Shown in pieces: positions 40,709 to 51,357 of a stretch of DNA of 64,000 bases. The stretch comes from Gammaproteobacteria bacterium (lineage in GTDB: Bacteria; Pseudomonadota; Gammaproteobacteria; Steroidobacterales; Steroidobacteraceae): assembly GCA_018970145.1 (NCBI GenBank), contig JAGWWY010000001.1, forward strand, positions 1 to 64,000. Reading direction: 5' to 3'. The position numbers were made by a program, and so were the translations under genes. Under the pieces are notes generated by a model. The model saw nothing but the letters and a program-made list of their open reading frames with translations. It was not told the DNA's origin and did not search any database. Each line of letters starts with the position of its first letter. The stretch's first letter is position 1.

Positions 40709-42225
40709 CCGCCGAAATTCTCATCAATGTCGCGCCGCGCGAGGTTAGAGCCGCGTTGCTCGAGGGTGGAGTGCTGCAGGAGTTATTCGTCGAACGTGAG
40801 AGTCGGCGCGGACTCGTCGGCAATATTTACAAGGGCCGTGTGACCCGAGTGCTGCCGGGCATGCAGGCTGCGTTCGTCGATGCGGGACTGGCCCGCACGG
40901 CGTTTCTGCATGCCCACGATATCGTGGGCGCCGAGGCGCATTTCGATGCACAGCGCGTAGCGGCGACGGCGGCCTCGGGTGGCCCTGCGGGGCTCACTGC
41001 GGCATCGCGTGATGAGGATGTCGACATTCGTAGGCTCATCAATCCGGGTGACGATCTCATCGTGCAGGTCGTTAAGGATCCGATGGGTGCCAAGGGCGCG
41101 CGGTTGACGACCTTCATTTCCTTGCCATCGAGATACGTGGTGTTTATGCCGCGTGGTCGCGGCATCGGGATCTCAGCGCGGATCGAGGACGAGCGCGAGC
41201 GTCAAAGATTGCGCGAGTTCATGCAGACGCTGCTGGGTGCCGAGCATCCAGGCGGCTACATCGTGCGTACCGCGGCGGAGGGCGTGCAGCCCGAGCGACT
41301 CGCTGCGGATCTTGCCTACCTCGATCGGCTTTGGCTGCATGTGCGAGAGCGTGGGCTGCGAGCGTCGCCGGGTGAGCTCGTACACGAGGAGTTACCGCTG
41401 GCGCTGCGCATGCTGCGCGATGAGCTCGGGCGTAGCGTCGAGCGGGTGCTCGTCGACGATGCGGAGGAGCTTGCGCGTCTGCGCCAGTTCGTCGCCGATT
41501 TCATCCCCTCCGATGCGCCGCGGATGGAATGGCATGCAGGCCCGCGGCCGATCTTCGATCTGCATGGCGTTGAAGAGGAGATCAATCGCGCACTCGAGCG
41601 AAAAGTGCCGTTGAAGTCGGGCGGCTACCTCGTCATCGATCAGACCGAGTCGATGACAACCGTCGATGTGAATACCGGCGGTTTCGTCGGGCATCGAAAT
41701 CTCGAAGATACGATCTTCCGCACGAATCTCGAAGCGTCGGTTGCGATTGCACGCCAGCTGCGTTTGCGGAACTTGGGCGGCATCATCATCATCGACTTCA
41801 TCGACATGCGCGATGAGTCGCACCGCTCACAGGTGGTCGCCGCGCTTGAGCAAGCACTCGAGGCCGATCACGCCCAGACGCAGGTGGCACCGATTTCGCC
41901 GCTCGGTCTGGTCGAAATGACCCGAAAGCGCACGCGCGAGAGTCTTGAGCATCTGCTCTGTGAAGTGTGCCCGAGCTGCGAGGGGCATGGCTCGATTCGC
42001 TCGGTCGAGACGGTTTGCCAAGATATCTTTCGCGAAATCCTGCGTCAGGCACGGCAGTTTGGTAGCCGCGAGTTGCTGGTATTAGCGCACCAAGATGTCA
42101 TCGAGCGCTTGCTTGGCGAGGAATCAACCGTGCTCGCGGAACTCGAGGCCGAGACTGAACGACCCATTCGTTTACAGGCCGAGGCGCTCTACGGTGTCGA
42201 CCGCTACGACGTGGTGCTGGTATGA
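40705..42225 (+). CDS. rng: Ribonuclease G
   Basis: RNase G matures the 16S rRNA 5' end and degrades some mRNAs. From ATG 40705 the product has 506 residues (E. coli 489): MTAEILINVAPREVRAALLEGG opening, an S1-type domain, the catalytic DNase-I-like region with VDVNTGGFVGHRN and GGIIIIDFIDM (Asp ligands), and a CPSCEGHGS cysteine pair for the zinc link. It lacks the RNase E C-terminal scaffold. The start overlaps maf and the stop overlaps the nitrilase gene. Confidence 0.95.
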   Translation: MTAEILINVAPREVRAALLEGGVLQELFVERESRRGLVGNIYKGRVTRVLPGMQAAFVDAGLARTAFLHAHDIVGAEAHFDAQRVAATAASGGPAGLTAASRDEDVDIRRLINPGDDLIVQVVKDPMGAKGARLTTFISLPSRYVVFMPRGRGIGISARIEDERERQRLREFMQTLLGAEHPGGYIVRTAAEGVQPERLAADLAYLDRLWLHVRERGLRASPGELVHEELPLALRMLRDELGRSVERVLVDDAEELARLRQFVADFIPSDAPRMEWHAGPRPIFDLHGVEEEINRALERKVPLKSGGYLVIDQTESMTTVDVNTGGFVGHRNLEDTIFRTNLEASVAIARQLRLRNLGGIIIIDFIDMRDESHRSQVVAALEQALEADHAQTQVAPISPLGLVEMTRKRTRESLEHLLCEVCPSCEGHGSIRSVETVCQDIFREILRQARQFGSRELLVLAHQDVIERLLGEESTVLAELEAETERPIRLQAEALYGVDRYDVVLV

Positions 42226-43046
42226 CGTCACTGTCACGGGTGAAAGTGGCCGCGATCCAACTGACTTCCAGTGACGATGCGGCTGCGAACATGGCAAACG
42301 CGCGGCGCTTGCTCGAACAAGCGGCGCATGCGGGCGCGAAGATCGCGCTCTTGCCGGAAAACGTCGCGCTCATGGGTCGACGCGAGGCCGACAAGTTCGC
42401 CATCGCTGAGGACGAGGGCTCAGGTCCCCTGCAGCAAGCCTTGTCCGATGCGGCGCGCGATTGTGGTTTATGGGTCGTCGGTGGCACTTTGCCGATCAAG
42501 CTTGCGGATGTAACGCGGGTTGCGGCAGCGGTGCTGGTGTTTGACGAGTCGGGTAAACAGGTCGCGCGCTACGACAAGATGCACTTGTTCGATGTGAGCG
42601 TGGCTGAGCGTGGTGAGACCTATCGCGAGTCGGCGAGTATCGCGCCGGGCGCCGCACCGGTGGTCGTCGACACGCCGGCGGGACCACTGGGCCTTTCCGT
42701 GTGCTACGACCTGCGTTTTCCAGAGCTCTTTCGTTCGCTCGCTGCAGCCGGCGCACGCTGGTTCGTGGTGCCGGCCGCCTTCACGGTGCCCACCGGGCGC
42801 GCGCACTGGGAGACACTGCTGCGTGCCCGTGCGATCGAAAATCTGGCGTTCGTCGTGGCAGCCGGACAGACGGGGCTGCACCCCAACGGCCGTGAGACGT
42901 GGGGTGACTCGATGATCATCGATCATTGGGGTGCGATACAGTCGAGGTTGCCGCGCGGCGAGGGTGTGGTGGTGGCAGAATTCGATCTCGCGGCGCAGGC
43001 ACAGGTGCGCGCGGAGTTTCCCGTGCTCTCGCACCGTCGCCTCTAA
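42222..43046 (+). CDS. Nit1/Nit2-type carbon-nitrogen hydrolase (probable deaminated-glutathione amidase)
   Basis: A 274-residue nitrilase-superfamily enzyme with the Glu-Lys-Cys triad in LLPENVALM, YDKMHLFDV and LSVCYDLRFPELF. The YDKMHLFDVSV stretch and length fit the Nit1-type amidase that repairs deaminated glutathione. The start overlaps rng (ATGA). In pseudomonads a large AsmA-like gene (yhdP) sits between rng and this gene; it is absent here. Confidence 0.9.
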   Translation: MTSLSRVKVAAIQLTSSDDAAANMANARRLLEQAAHAGAKIALLPENVALMGRREADKFAIAEDEGSGPLQQALSDAARDCGLWVVGGTLPIKLADVTRVAAAVLVFDESGKQVARYDKMHLFDVSVAERGETYRESASIAPGAAPVVVDTPAGPLGLSVCYDLRFPELFRSLAAAGARWFVVPAAFTVPTGRAHWETLLRARAIENLAFVVAAGQTGLHPNGRETWGDSMIIDHWGAIQSRLPRGEGVVVAEFDLAAQAQVRAEFPVLSHRRL

Positions 43047-43109
43047 ACGTCACCAGTTGATTAGCGTTCCTTCATCTCCATCTATCGAAATATCGCTTTT
43101 AGTACAACC

Positions 43110-44573
43110 ATGACCATGCAACTCGATGACGCCCGTGACGATGCTTTCGGTCTCGCCAAGCAACTGATCCTCGACCCGGCGGGTCTCGAGTTATCGCAGC
43201 TTGAGCGGGCGCTCGGCATCGTGCATGCATCGCAGGTCGATGCAGCGGATTTGTACTTCCAGTTTTCGCGCGACGAGGGCTGGTCGCTCGAGGATGGCAT
43301 CGTCAAAGAAGGCAGTGCAGCCATCGAGCAGGGAGTTGGGGTTCGCGCTAGCTCGGGCGAAAAAACCGGCTTTGCTTATTCCGACGAGATTCTGCCGGCT
43401 GCGCTCGAGGAGGCGGCGCGCGCTGCACGGGCGATTGCAGCCTCGGGCAGTGAGGCACGTCAGTCGGTGCTGCGACGGCAGCAGGGTCACCGCCTGTATA
43501 GCCCGATCGATCCCGTTGGGTCTTTGTCCGATGACGAGAAGGTCAAGTGGTTGGAGCGCGTCGATCGCGAAACGCGGCGTATCGATCCGCGCATCAAGCA
43601 GGTTATGGCCTCCGTCTCGTCGTCATTCGATGTCGTGTTGGTGGCCGATAGCGACGGGACCTTGGTTGCCGACGTGCGTCCTCTGGTTCGCTTCAACGTC
43701 TCGGTGATCGCGGAGCAGGATGGTCGGCGCGAAACCGGATTTGCCGGTATGGGTGGTCGTTATTCTTTGGCCGAACTCGTCGCCGGTGATCGTCCGCTTC
43801 ATCTCGGGCGCGAGGCGGCACGCCAAGCGCTCGTCAATCTCACTGCGGTTCCAGCGCCCGCGGGTGCCATGACGGTGGTACTCGGTGCCGGCTGGCCCGG
43901 CATCTTGTTGCACGAGGCTATCGGGCACGGGCTCGAGGGCGACTTCAATCGCAAGGGCACCTCAGCGTTCAGTAATCGCGTCGGTGAGCGCGTGGCTTCC
44001 GAGCATTGCACGGTGGTCGATGACGGCACGCTCTCGGCACGACGCGGTTCGCTCAACGTCGATGACGAGGGCACACCGACTCGCTGCACGACCTTGATCG
44101 AAAATGGCATCCTCAAGGGGTATTTGCAGGACAAGTTGAACGCGCGATTGATGGGCACTCGGTCGACCGGCAACGGACGACGTGAATCGTTTGCACATCT
44201 CACGTTGCCGCGCATGACCAACACCTACATGCGGCCCGGTCCGCACGATCCGGGTGAGATTCTCGCCTCCGTCGACAAGGGTATCTACGCCGTGAATTTC
44301 GGTGGCGGTCAGGTGGATATCACCTCGGGCAAGTTCGTTTTTTCGGCGAGCGAGGCCTATCTCATCGAGAAAGGTCGTATCGGTGCGCCGATCAAGGGCG
44401 CGACGCTCATCGGCAACGGCCCTGACGTACTAACTCGCGTCTCAATGGTCGGCAACGATCTCAAACTCGACGATGGTGTCGGCACTTGCGGCAAGGAAGG
44501 GCAGAGTGTGCCCGTCGGAGTGGGTCAGCCAACCTTGCGCATCGACGGAATTACCGTCGGCGGCACGGGCTAG
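43110..44573 (+). CDS. tldD: Metalloprotease TldD
   Basis: TldD forms a heterodimeric metallopeptidase with TldE (PmbA, encoded at 46576) that trims unfolded or linear peptides, including microcin and CcdA. The 487-residue product holds the zinc motif [11 protein letters not shown] (HExxxH, near residues 269-279), followed by the [17 protein letters not shown] block and the [19 protein letters not shown]-terminal region. ATG 43110 is used; ATG 43116 two codons later is also possible. Confidence 0.96.
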   Translation: MTMQLDDARDDAFGLAKQLILDPAGLELSQLERALGIVHASQVDAADLYFQFSRDEGWSLEDGIVKEGSAAIEQGVGVRASSGEKTGFAYSDEILPAALEEAARAARAIAASGSEARQSVLRRQQGHRLYSPIDPVGSLSDDEKVKWLERVDRETRRIDPRIKQVMASVSSSFDVVLVADSDGTLVADVRPLVRFNVSVIAEQDGRRETGFAGMGGRYSLAELVAGDRPLHLGREAARQALVNLTAVPAPAGAMTVVLGAGWPGILLHEAIGHGLEGDFNRKGTSAFSNRVGERVASEHCTVVDDGTLSARRGSLNVDDEGTPTRCTTLIENGILKGYLQDKLNARLMGTRSTGNGRRESFAHLTLPRMTNTYMRPGPHDPGEILASVDKGIYAVNFGGGQVDITSGKFVFSASEAYLIEKGRIGAPIKGATLIGNGPDVLTRVSMVGNDLKLDDGVGTCGKEGQSVPVGVGQPTLRIDGITVGGTG

Positions 44574-44621
44574 AAATCCGCGACGCTCGTCACCTCCGTC
44601 TCGGTTTTTTCAAACCACCCG

Positions 44622-45725
44622 TCAAAGTTTTCGAGCGGATACGGGGTCGATGCGGCGCAGTAATTGGCGTGCGAGTGCATCACGTTTGGTCGCGGTCGCG
44701 GCGAGTACGGTGACATGCCCGAGCTTGCGGCCTGGCCGCGGCTCTTTGCCATAGTCGTGCCAATGGGCCTCGGGCATGGCGAGTACCGCCTCGCGCGCCG
44801 GCATCGTGCCGATCAGATTGATCATTGCCACGTGCGCCCGGGCGGTAGTTGTGCCTAGCGGTAAGCCCAAAATCGCGCGCAGGTGGTTCTCGAACTGACT
44901 CGTAGCCGCGCCCTCGATCGTCCAGTGTCCCGAGTTGTGCACGCGTGGCGCGGTTTCGTTGGCATACAGCCGGTTGCCACGCACGAAGAATTCGACGTTG
45001 AGCACGCCAACATAACGAAAATGTTCGAGGAGGCGTCGCAAGTGTTTTGCGGCATTTCTTTGTAAGGCAGGTGCATCCCAGGGCGCTCGAGTCAGACGCA
45101 GGATGCCCTCGCGATGACGGTTACGATTGAGCGGGTAGATCGCGATTTCGCCGCGCGTGCTGCGTGCGCCGATGATCGACACTTCGAAATCGAAGGGTAC
45201 GAATTCTTCGTAGATCAAGTCGGCGCCCTGCAATTGCTCAAACGCGGCGAACGCCGAATCGCGATCATGCACGAGGGCTTGACCTTTGCCGTCGTAGCCT
45301 AAGCGACGGGTTTTCAAAACGCCGGGCAAGCCGACATCGCGCAGTGCGCTCTCCAAGTTCGCTCGCGAGTCTACCGAGGCGTAGCGCGTCGTGGGGATCG
45401 AGAGCTGCTCGAACAAACGCTTCTCGGCAATGCGATCTTGCGAGACGGTGAGCGCAGCAAGTGGTGGTGCGATCTTCGCGCTGCGCCCCAGGGCGCGCAA
45501 ACTCTCGACCGAGATGTTTTCCCAATCGAAGGTGATGACTTCGCTGCGTGCAGCGAGTTTTCGCAGCAAACGTCGGTCGGTGAAATCGCCCACGAGCGAC
45601 GGCGCCACCTGGTTGCCCGGAGTGTTGTCGCTGCGATCGAGAAAGAGGAAGTCGAGGCCGAGTGGATAACCCGCCAGCGCCAGCATCCGACCGAGCTGAC
45701 CGCCGCCGACGATACCGATGGTCAT
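44622..45725 (-). CDS. purK: N5-carboxyaminoimidazole ribonucleotide synthase
   Basis: PurK makes N5-CAIR from AIR, bicarbonate and ATP. The 367-residue ATP-grasp product starts at ATG 45725 ([19 protein letters not shown]), overlapping the purE stop by ATGA. Visible ATP-grasp parts include [14 protein letters not shown] and the catalytic [13 protein letters not shown] near residue 268. The frame extends much further upstream but that portion is the antisense-like alternative frame of purE. Confidence 0.95.
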   Translation of the reverse strand: MTIGIVGGGQLGRMLALAGYPLGLDFLFLDRSDNTPGNQVAPSLVGDFTDRRLLRKLAARSEVITFDWENISVESLRALGRSAKIAPPLAALTVSQDRIAEKRLFEQLSIPTTRYASVDSRANLESALRDVGLPGVLKTRRLGYDGKGQALVHDRDSAFAAFEQLQGADLIYEEFVPFDFEVSIIGARSTRGEIAIYPLNRNRHREGILRLTRAPWDAPALQRNAAKHLRRLLEHFRYVGVLNVEFFVRGNRLYANETAPRVHNSGHWTIEGAATSQFENHLRAILGLPLGTTTARAHVAMINLIGTMPAREAVLAMPEAHWHDYGKEPRPGRKLGHVTVLAATATKRDALARQLLRRIDPVSARKL

Positions 45726-46210
45726 GAACGCGGGTCGGGATGCTCGAGCACGGCTGCAGTTTGCTGTGCGCGATAGGCCTTCAAGGCGGCATCGAACGTC
45801 GCATCGTATCGCGCGAGGATGGCCGTTGCCGTCAGAGCCGCATTGGTTGCTCCGGCGTTGCCGATGGCGAAAGTGGCGACGGGTACGCCCGCCGGCATTT
45901 GCACGATCGAGAGCAAGGAATCGAGACCGTTCAACGCCTTTGACTGCACCGGTACGCCAAGTACAGGCAGGGTCGTCTTGGAGGCGATCATACCCGGCAG
46001 GTGAGCCGCGCCGCCCGCACCTGCGATGATGACGTGGAGCCCCCGAGTCTCGGCGGTTGCGGCGTATTCGAACAACAGATCCGGTGTGCGATGCGCTGAA
46101 ACGACGCGCACTTCGTGCGGCACGCCGAGTTGCTCGAGGATCGAGGTAGCAGCACGCATCGTTTCCCAATCCGAGCGCGAACCCATGACGACGCCGACGA
46201 GAGGCTTCAT
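45722..46210 (-). CDS. purE: N5-carboxyaminoimidazole ribonucleotide mutase
   Basis: PurE converts N5-CAIR to CAIR in purine synthesis. The 162-residue product is class I, with [14 protein letters not shown] at the N-terminus and [22 protein letters not shown] (72-93) in the middle. It lies 9 bp after the DarP stop and overlaps purK, so darP-purE-purK probably share a minus-strand transcript. purC is on the same strand, 1.3 kb upstream of darP, across pmbA. Confidence 0.96.
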   Translation of the reverse strand: MKPLVGVVMGSRSDWETMRAATSILEQLGVPHEVRVVSAHRTPDLLFEYAATAETRGLHVIIAGAGGAAHLPGMIASKTTLPVLGVPVQSKALNGLDSLLSIVQMPAGVPVATFAIGNAGATNAALTATAILARYDATFDAALKAYRAQQTAAVLEHPDPRS

Positions 46211-46219
46211 CGGCGCATT

Positions 46220-46558
46220 CTAGCCCAGATCCTCCAAGGCCGCCTCGATGGCCGCCGTGTCGAGGTCGCGCATCAGTTTGCCGATGTACTGTTTTTGCCG
46301 CGCTAAACCGCCGCGCGCCTTGATGCGCTTGGCAGTACGCAGGGCATCGAGCAGCGTTTCAGGCAGCGGCAATTTCGCCCATTCTGATTCCTTGAGCTGG
46401 ATCAATCGCTCGCCCAAGGCTTGTGCGGCGTGGGCCGCGCGCTTACGAGAGCTCTTGCTCGGACGCTCATCGACGGGCGGCTGCTCGCCCTGCAAAACGG
46501 GGCTCTGCAAGTCGGGGGGCTGTAGATCGGGCGATGGGTATCTGATGAAGCGTGACAT
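46220..46558 (-). CDS. darP: Short DarP (YjgA)-type 50S assembly factor
   Basis: DarP assists a late step of 50S maturation. The 112-residue product keeps the N-terminal helical part (SKSSRKRAAHAAQALGERLI, then RIKARGGLARQKQYIGKLMR) but ends at AALEDLG, where E. coli DarP (183 residues) and Xanthomonas relatives continue for about 70 residues. purE begins 9 bp downstream and no displaced second half is seen in other frames. It may be a natural minimal form or a deletion product. The start at 46558 is divergent from pmbA. Confidence 0.7.
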   Translation of the reverse strand: MSRFIRYPSPDLQPPDLQSPVLQGEQPPVDERPSKSSRKRAAHAAQALGERLIQLKESEWAKLPLPETLLDALRTAKRIKARGGLARQKQYIGKLMRDLDTAAIEAALEDLG

Positions 46559-46561
46559 GGC

Positions 46562-46567
46562 TACAAT
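46562..46567 (+). promoter_or_regulatory. -10 element of pmbA, close to the start codon
   Basis: TACAAT ends 8 bp before ATG 46576, so transcription would start at or just before the start codon. No Shine-Dalgarno precedes the ATG. The -35 region (about 46539-46544) is poor. Confidence 0.4.
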
Positions 46568-46575
46568 TCTGCCTC

Positions 46576-47922
46576 ATGTCACAGCAAGTCGACGCATCGC
46601 GTATTCCCGAACTCAAAGACGTCGTCTCGCGAGCGCTCGATGCGGCATGTCGAGCCGGTGCGACCCAAGCCGAGGCCGATGCGAGCCTGCAACAGGGGCT
46701 CTCGGTGTCGGTGCGCCTCGGCGAAGTCGAGACGGTCGAGTTCCAACGTGATCGTGCGCTCGGCATCACGGTATATTTCGGTCACCGCAAAGGTTCGGCG
46801 AGCACGGGTGATTTGTCGGCGCAATCGGTCGAGGACATGGTGACCAAGGCCTGCGCGATCGCGCGGCATACGGCCGAGGATGAGTTCGCGGGCTTAGCCG
46901 ATCCGAAATTACTCCAGACGCATTTTCGGGATCTGCAACTCGATTTCCCGTGGGAGTTGTCCGCCGACGCGGCGGTCGTACTTGCCCGCGACTGCGAAGC
47001 GGCTGGTCGAGCGGTGGACACGCGTTTAAGCAACTCGGAGGGTGCGTCGGTCAGCAGTCAGCGTGGTGTGCGCGTTTACGGCAACACGCACGGCTTCCTC
47101 GCCGGTGATTGCGGCACGAGTCACTCGCTGAGCTGTGTGTTACTCGCGCAGTCGGGCGAGGATATGCAGCGCGATTATTGGTACACCTCGGCGCGAGATC
47201 CGCGCGATCTGGAGGCGGCAGAGTTGGTGGGTCGTCGTGCCGGTCAGCGCGCGATCGCGCGGCTAGGTGCGCGGCGACTGCCGACGGGACCGGCGCAGGT
47301 GATATTGGCGCCCGAGGTCGCGCGCGGTTTCATTGGTCATTTCATTGGTGCGATCCGAGGCTCCGCCCAATATCGCAAGGCGAGCTTTTTACTCGGTGCT
47401 GCGGGCGAGCGGATCTTCCCAAACTGGGTGCAAATGCACGAGCGCCCGCACCTGCTAAAGGGCGTGGCGAGCAGCAACTTCGACAGCGAGGGTGTGCGCA
47501 CGAGCGATCGCGAACTCGTCCGCGATGGTGTCGTCGACGGTTATCTGCTGGGCAGTTACAGCGCGCGCAAACTCGGTCTTGTGAGCACGGGACACGCCGG
47601 TGGTCTGCACAACCTCTTGGTCGATGCGAGTGTCGATCAAGCGGATCAAGCGACACTGCTGCGTCGCATGGGTCGAGGTTTGCTTGTGACTGAGCTGATG
47701 GGTCAAGGCGTCAATGGTGTCACGGGCGATTATTCGCGCGGTGCCACCGGCTTCTGGATCGAAGGCGGCGAGATCGCCTATCCCGTGCACGAGGTGACCA
47801 TCGCTGGCAATCTCAAACACCTCTTCGCAGGCTTGCGGGCGATCGGTAGCGATGTCGATGCCCGCGGCGGCGTGCGAGTCGGCTCGATCTGGGTCGGCGA
47901 ATTTACGATTGCGGGCGAGTGA
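46576..47922 (+). CDS. pmbA: Metalloprotease subunit PmbA (TldE)
   Basis: PmbA is the TldE partner of TldD and supplies the non-catalytic half of the protease. The 448-residue product from ATG 46576 ([18 protein letters not shown]) contains [30 protein letters not shown] (residues 36-65) and VEVxR-type folds, and lacks the HExxxH zinc motif, as expected for TldE. An in-frame ATG at 46552 overlaps darP and is less likely. Its last 20 bp overlap purC on the other strand. Confidence 0.95.
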   Translation: MSQQVDASRIPELKDVVSRALDAACRAGATQAEADASLQQGLSVSVRLGEVETVEFQRDRALGITVYFGHRKGSASTGDLSAQSVEDMVTKACAIARHTAEDEFAGLADPKLLQTHFRDLQLDFPWELSADAAVVLARDCEAAGRAVDTRLSNSEGASVSSQRGVRVYGNTHGFLAGDCGTSHSLSCVLLAQSGEDMQRDYWYTSARDPRDLEAAELVGRRAGQRAIARLGARRLPTGPAQVILAPEVARGFIGHFIGAIRGSAQYRKASFLLGAAGERIFPNWVQMHERPHLLKGVASSNFDSEGVRTSDRELVRDGVVDGYLLGSYSARKLGLVSTGHAGGLHNLLVDASVDQADQATLLRRMGRGLLVTELMGQGVNGVTGDYSRGATGFWIEGGEIAYPVHEVTIAGNLKHLFAGLRAIGSDVDARGGVRVGSIWVGEFTIAGE

Positions 47923-48802
47923 GCCTGCGCAGCGCTTCCTGATACTTCTCGCTCGTTTTCTCGATGATGTGCGCGGGCAGCCTCGGTGCTGGAGCGCGTT
48001 TGTCCCAATCGAGTGTCTCGAGATAGTCACGCACGAACTGCTTGTCGAAGGACGGTGGGCTGATGCCGACGTGGTAGGTATCGGCGGGCCAGAAGCGCGA
48101 CGAATCGGGCGTTAAGACTTCGTCGATCAACGTCAGTCGACCCTCGGCATCGAGACCGAATTCGAACTTGGTGTCGGCGATGATGATTCCGCAGTCGCGC
48201 GCGTGCTTTGCGGCGAACTCATAAAGCGCCAGCGACGTCTCGCGCACCTTCGCCGCCATCGGTGCGCCGATCAAAGCCTCGACGTCCTCATAGCGGATGT
48301 TTTCATCATGCTGGCCAGCGGGCGCTTTGCTCGCGGGTGTGAAGAGCGGCACGGGCAAGCGTTCCGCCAAGGCGAGGCCTGCGGGCAGCTCGATTCCGCA
48401 GACCTTGCCCGTGGCGACATAGTCCTTCCATCCGGAACCGATCAAATAACCGCGCACCACCGCTTCGAGGGGCAGCGCCTTGAGCTTGCGAACGATGATC
48501 GCGCGGCCGCGCAGCTGCTCGCGTTCGTCGGCATCGAGTGGCAACGCATCGAGGCTGCGATCGGACAATTGGTTCGGCACGATCGAGCTCGTGCGCTTGA
48601 ACCAAAAATCGGAAATCTCCGTGAGCACCCGGCCTTTTTGGGGAATCGGGTCTGACAGCACAACGTCGAAGGCGGAAAGGCGATCCGTCGTCACGATCAA
48701 CATATGACCGACATCGATGTCGTATATGTCTCGAACCTTGCCTCGGTGCAGCAGCGGTAGGTGGCGCAGGTGGGTGGTATGCACTAGGGGGGTCGATTGC
48801 AC
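47903..48802 (-). CDS. purC: SAICAR synthase
   Basis: PurC joins CAIR and aspartate to make SAICAR. From GTG 48802 the product has 299 residues, the long class (yeast Ade1-like, also Xanthomonas), not the 237-residue E. coli form. Visible blocks: [37 protein letters not shown] (residues 48-67) and the later [26 protein letters not shown] (split). GTG 48784 is an alternative start. The 3' end overlaps pmbA by 20 bp. Confidence 0.93.
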   Translation of the reverse strand: MQSTPLVHTTHLRHLPLLHRGKVRDIYDIDVGHMLIVTTDRLSAFDVVLSDPIPQKGRVLTEISDFWFKRTSSIVPNQLSDRSLDALPLDADEREQLRGRAIIVRKLKALPLEAVVRGYLIGSGWKDYVATGKVCGIELPAGLALAERLPVPLFTPASKAPAGQHDENIRYEDVEALIGAPMAAKVRETSLALYEFAAKHARDCGIIIADTKFEFGLDAEGRLTLIDEVLTPDSSRFWPADTYHVGISPPSFDKQFVRDYLETLDWDKRAPAPRLPAHIIEKTSEKYQEALRRLTRPQS

Positions 48803-48858
48803 GCGGATGATTCTCGTCGAGTTGCCGGCCCTTCGCCGGGGATTGGTAGTATTGCAGC

Positions 48859-49905
48859 ATGCAATGGAGCGGGAAACTCGTCGGCGGTGCGGTCGGCATG
48901 CTGGTCGGTGGACCCGTCGGTGCCGCGCTCGGCGTGTTGGCGGGTCATCTTGTCGACGACAAAGTCGCTGGAAGTCAGGGTGATGGATCCGCCGAGGGTA
49001 AAGCGTCTCCCAAACCGCGAGCCCAGTCGTTCCATCACGTCGAAGACGGCGATCCGTTCGCGCAGGAACAGGGCCCAGCGGAGTCGCCTGCGGTGGCGGA
49101 TGCACCGCAGCAGGTCGGTGAGCGATTCTTTGATACGACCTTCGAGGTCATGGGTCACGTCGCCAAGTGCGACGGTCGCGTGTCGGAGCAAGACATTCGT
49201 GCAGCACGCGCCGTGATGCAGGATTTTCAGCTGGATACCATACAAGCCGCGCGCGCGATCGAGCGTTTCAATCTCGGCAAGCAAGCGGACTACGACATCT
49301 CGCGCGCCGTGATGGCGCTACGGCGTTCGTGTGCGGGTCGTCCTGACATGCTCGGAACGTTTCTAGAAATCCAAATGCGTGCGGCGATCGGTGGTTCCGA
49401 TTTGCGTGGTCCGGCGCGGCCGTTGTTGACCAAAGTGGCTGCCATGCTTGGTGTGGCGGGTCTCGAGTTTGCGCATCTCGAGGCGGCGCTGCGTATTCGC
49501 TATCGCGCACGTGGCAACCGCGGTGATGCTGCCGATTGGAATCGACCGGGTTCCGGACGGACGACGGACGAGCCCCGTGGCACGTCGTCGGGGGCCGGCG
49601 CCGATTCCGCGCGCAAGACTCGTTCGGGCGCCGAGCAACAGCGGACCCGCAGCAGCGGCGGTGCGCGCCCGGCGACGGCCGCGCGTATGTCTCTCGCCGA
49701 GGCTTACGAGGTGCTGGGGTTGCCTGCCTCGGCCGGCCCGGCTGAACTTTCCAAAGCCTACCGGCGCCAGCTCTCACGCAACCACCCTGATAAGCTCAAG
49801 GCTAACGGTCTGCCCGAGTCGATGTTGGCGCACGCGCAGCAGCGTACCCAGCAGATCATCGAAGCGTGGAACGTGATACGCGAGCATCGAGGAATCAAGT
49901 CATGA
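48859..49905 (+). CDS. djlA: Co-chaperone DjlA
   Basis: DjlA is an inner-membrane DnaJ-like protein linked to the Rcs stress response. The 348-residue product has one Gly-rich membrane segment ([20 protein letters not shown], residues 9-28), a central TerB-like helical domain (about 75-215), a variable Ser/Arg linker, and a C-terminal J domain with the HPD tripeptide (SRNHPDKL). Its stop overlaps the rpe start (ATGA). The linker is of low complexity. Confidence 0.92.
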   Translation: MQWSGKLVGGAVGMLVGGPVGAALGVLAGHLVDDKVAGSQGDGSAEGKASPKPRAQSFHHVEDGDPFAQEQGPAESPAVADAPQQVGERFFDTTFEVMGHVAKCDGRVSEQDIRAARAVMQDFQLDTIQAARAIERFNLGKQADYDISRAVMALRRSCAGRPDMLGTFLEIQMRAAIGGSDLRGPARPLLTKVAAMLGVAGLEFAHLEAALRIRYRARGNRGDAADWNRPGSGRTTDEPRGTSSGAGADSARKTRSGAEQQRTRSSGGARPATAARMSLAEAYEVLGLPASAGPAELSKAYRRQLSRNHPDKLKANGLPESMLAHAQQRTQQIIEAWNVIREHRGIKS

Positions 49906-50576
49906 AGCTCTCACCGTGGATCGCGCCCTCGATACTCTCGGCGGACTTCGCGCGCTTGGGTGACGAGGTCAAGGCCGTGCTCGCGGCTGGCGCCGATGTC
50001 ATTCACTTCGACGTGATGGACAACCACTACGTCCCCAACCTCACGGTAGGGCCACTCGTCTGCGAAGCGCTGCGCAAGCACGGCATCCAAGCACCGATCG
50101 ATGTGCATTTGATGGTGCGGCCCGTCGATCGACTGGTGGGCGACTTCGCGCGCGCGGGCGCCAACTGGATCAGCTTCCACCCCGAGGCGAGCGAGCATGT
50201 CGATCGCACCATCGGCCTCATCCGCGAAGCGGGCTGTCGCCCGGGGCTCGTGCTCAACCCGGCCACGCCGCTAGCATGGCTCGATCATACGCTCGAGAAC
50301 ATCGATCTCGTTTTGCTGATGTCGGTGAACCCCGGCTTCGGTGGCCAGTCGTTCATCCCTTCGACTCTGGCGAAGATCCGGGCGGTACGTGAACGCATCG
50401 ATGCGACGGGGCGTGAGATACGTCTCGAAGTCGATGGCGGCATCAAGACGGATAACATCGGCGCCGTTGCGGCCGCCGGCGCCGATACGTTCGTCGCGGG
50501 CTCCGCGATCTTCGGTAGCCGCGATTACGCGGCGACCGTGCGTGCCATGCGTTCGGCCGTCGTTGCCGCAGGCTGA
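49902..50576 (+). CDS. rpe: Ribulose-phosphate 3-epimerase
   Basis: Rpe interconverts ribulose-5-phosphate and xylulose-5-phosphate. From ATG 49902 the product has 224 residues (E. coli 225) with [29 protein letters not shown] and the phosphate-binding [14 protein letters not shown]. The start overlaps djlA and its last 52 bp overlap the Crp-type gene on the opposite strand. RpiA, the other pentose isomerase, is encoded at 53221. Confidence 0.96.
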   Translation: MKLSPWIAPSILSADFARLGDEVKAVLAAGADVIHFDVMDNHYVPNLTVGPLVCEALRKHGIQAPIDVHLMVRPVDRLVGDFARAGANWISFHPEASEHVDRTIGLIREAGCRPGLVLNPATPLAWLDHTLENIDLVLLMSVNPGFGGQSFIPSTLAKIRAVRERIDATGREIRLEVDGGIKTDNIGAVAAAGADTFVAGSAIFGSRDYAATVRAMRSAVVAAG

Positions 50577-51331
50577 CTCAGTCTCGCGGGTCTGAACCCG
50601 AGCAGCACGACCGTCTTGCCGTTGGCGCGCAGGACGCCCTCGTTTTCGAGTGATTTCAGTACACGCCCGGCCATCTCGCGCGAGCAACCAACGAGTCGCG
50701 CCAGTTCCTGTCGCGAGACACGAATCTGCATGCCATCGGGATGGGTCATCGCATTGGGCTCGTCACAGAGTTCGCGCAGGCTGCGCTCGATGCGTCCGCT
50801 GACATCGACGAAGGCGAGATCGCGCAGTTTGCGCGTGGCATGCTCGAGTCGCTCGGCCAATTGCGAGGCGAGTTCGAGTGCGAGCATGGGCTGCTCGGCC
50901 GCCAATTGCTGGAAGCGTGCATAACGCATTTCGGCGATTTCGGCGCGACCGCGGGCTCGCACGAACATGCTACGTCCAGGCTCGGTACCGAGCGAAACCA
51001 TGGTGCCAAAGAATTCACCCTTGCTGAGGTAGCCGAGGACCATCTGCTTGCCTTGGTCGTCCTCGATCACCACCTCGACCGAGCCTGACAACACGAGAAA
51101 AAGCACATCGGGCGGTTCGCCACCACGGACGAGCACCGTGCGCGAGGCAACCTGTCGCTTCACGCCGATGTCGACGAAACGCTGCATCGGCGAGACCGGT
51201 TTCGGTACGGCGGCGACGGGTTTAGGCGGTGGCCCGAGTGGACGCTGCGGAACCACGACACTGCTCGAGCGCGGTGTACTCGCGACGGGTCGACCCAGCT
51301 TAGCGGGGGCAGGTTTGTGGTTGGGCAGCAT
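50525..51331 (-). CDS. Crp/Vfr/Clp-family transcriptional regulator with altered ligand pocket
   Basis: The 268-residue protein has a Pro-rich N-terminal extension (about 1-48), a cyclic-nucleotide-type beta-roll and a C-terminal HTH ([20 protein letters not shown], residues 205-224) nearly identical in the recognition helix to CRP and Clp. Compared with E. coli CRP, Glu72 is Thr110 and Ser128 is Arg167, while Arg82, Ser83 and Thr127 are kept (Arg120, Ser121, Thr166). Cyclic AMP may bind weakly or another ligand may be used. A C-terminal tail after GFRPAR is rich in Ala. It lies 26 bp after coq7 on the same strand; a coq7-vfr neighbourhood also occurs in Pseudomonas. Confidence 0.9.
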   Translation of the reverse strand: MLPNHKPAPAKLGRPVASTPRSSSVVVPQRPLGPPPKPVAAVPKPVSPMQRFVDIGVKRQVASRTVLVRGGEPPDVLFLVLSGSVEVVIEDDQGKQMVLGYLSKGEFFGTMVSLGTEPGRSMFVRARGRAEIAEMRYARFQQLAAEQPMLALELASQLAERLEHATRKLRDLAFVDVSGRIERSLRELCDEPNAMTHPDGMQIRVSRQELARLVGCSREMAGRVLKSLENEGVLRANGKTVVLLGFRPARLSQPAATTAERMARTVAA

Positions 51332-51357
51332 GGTGGTATCTCGTTTAGAAGGGGCGG

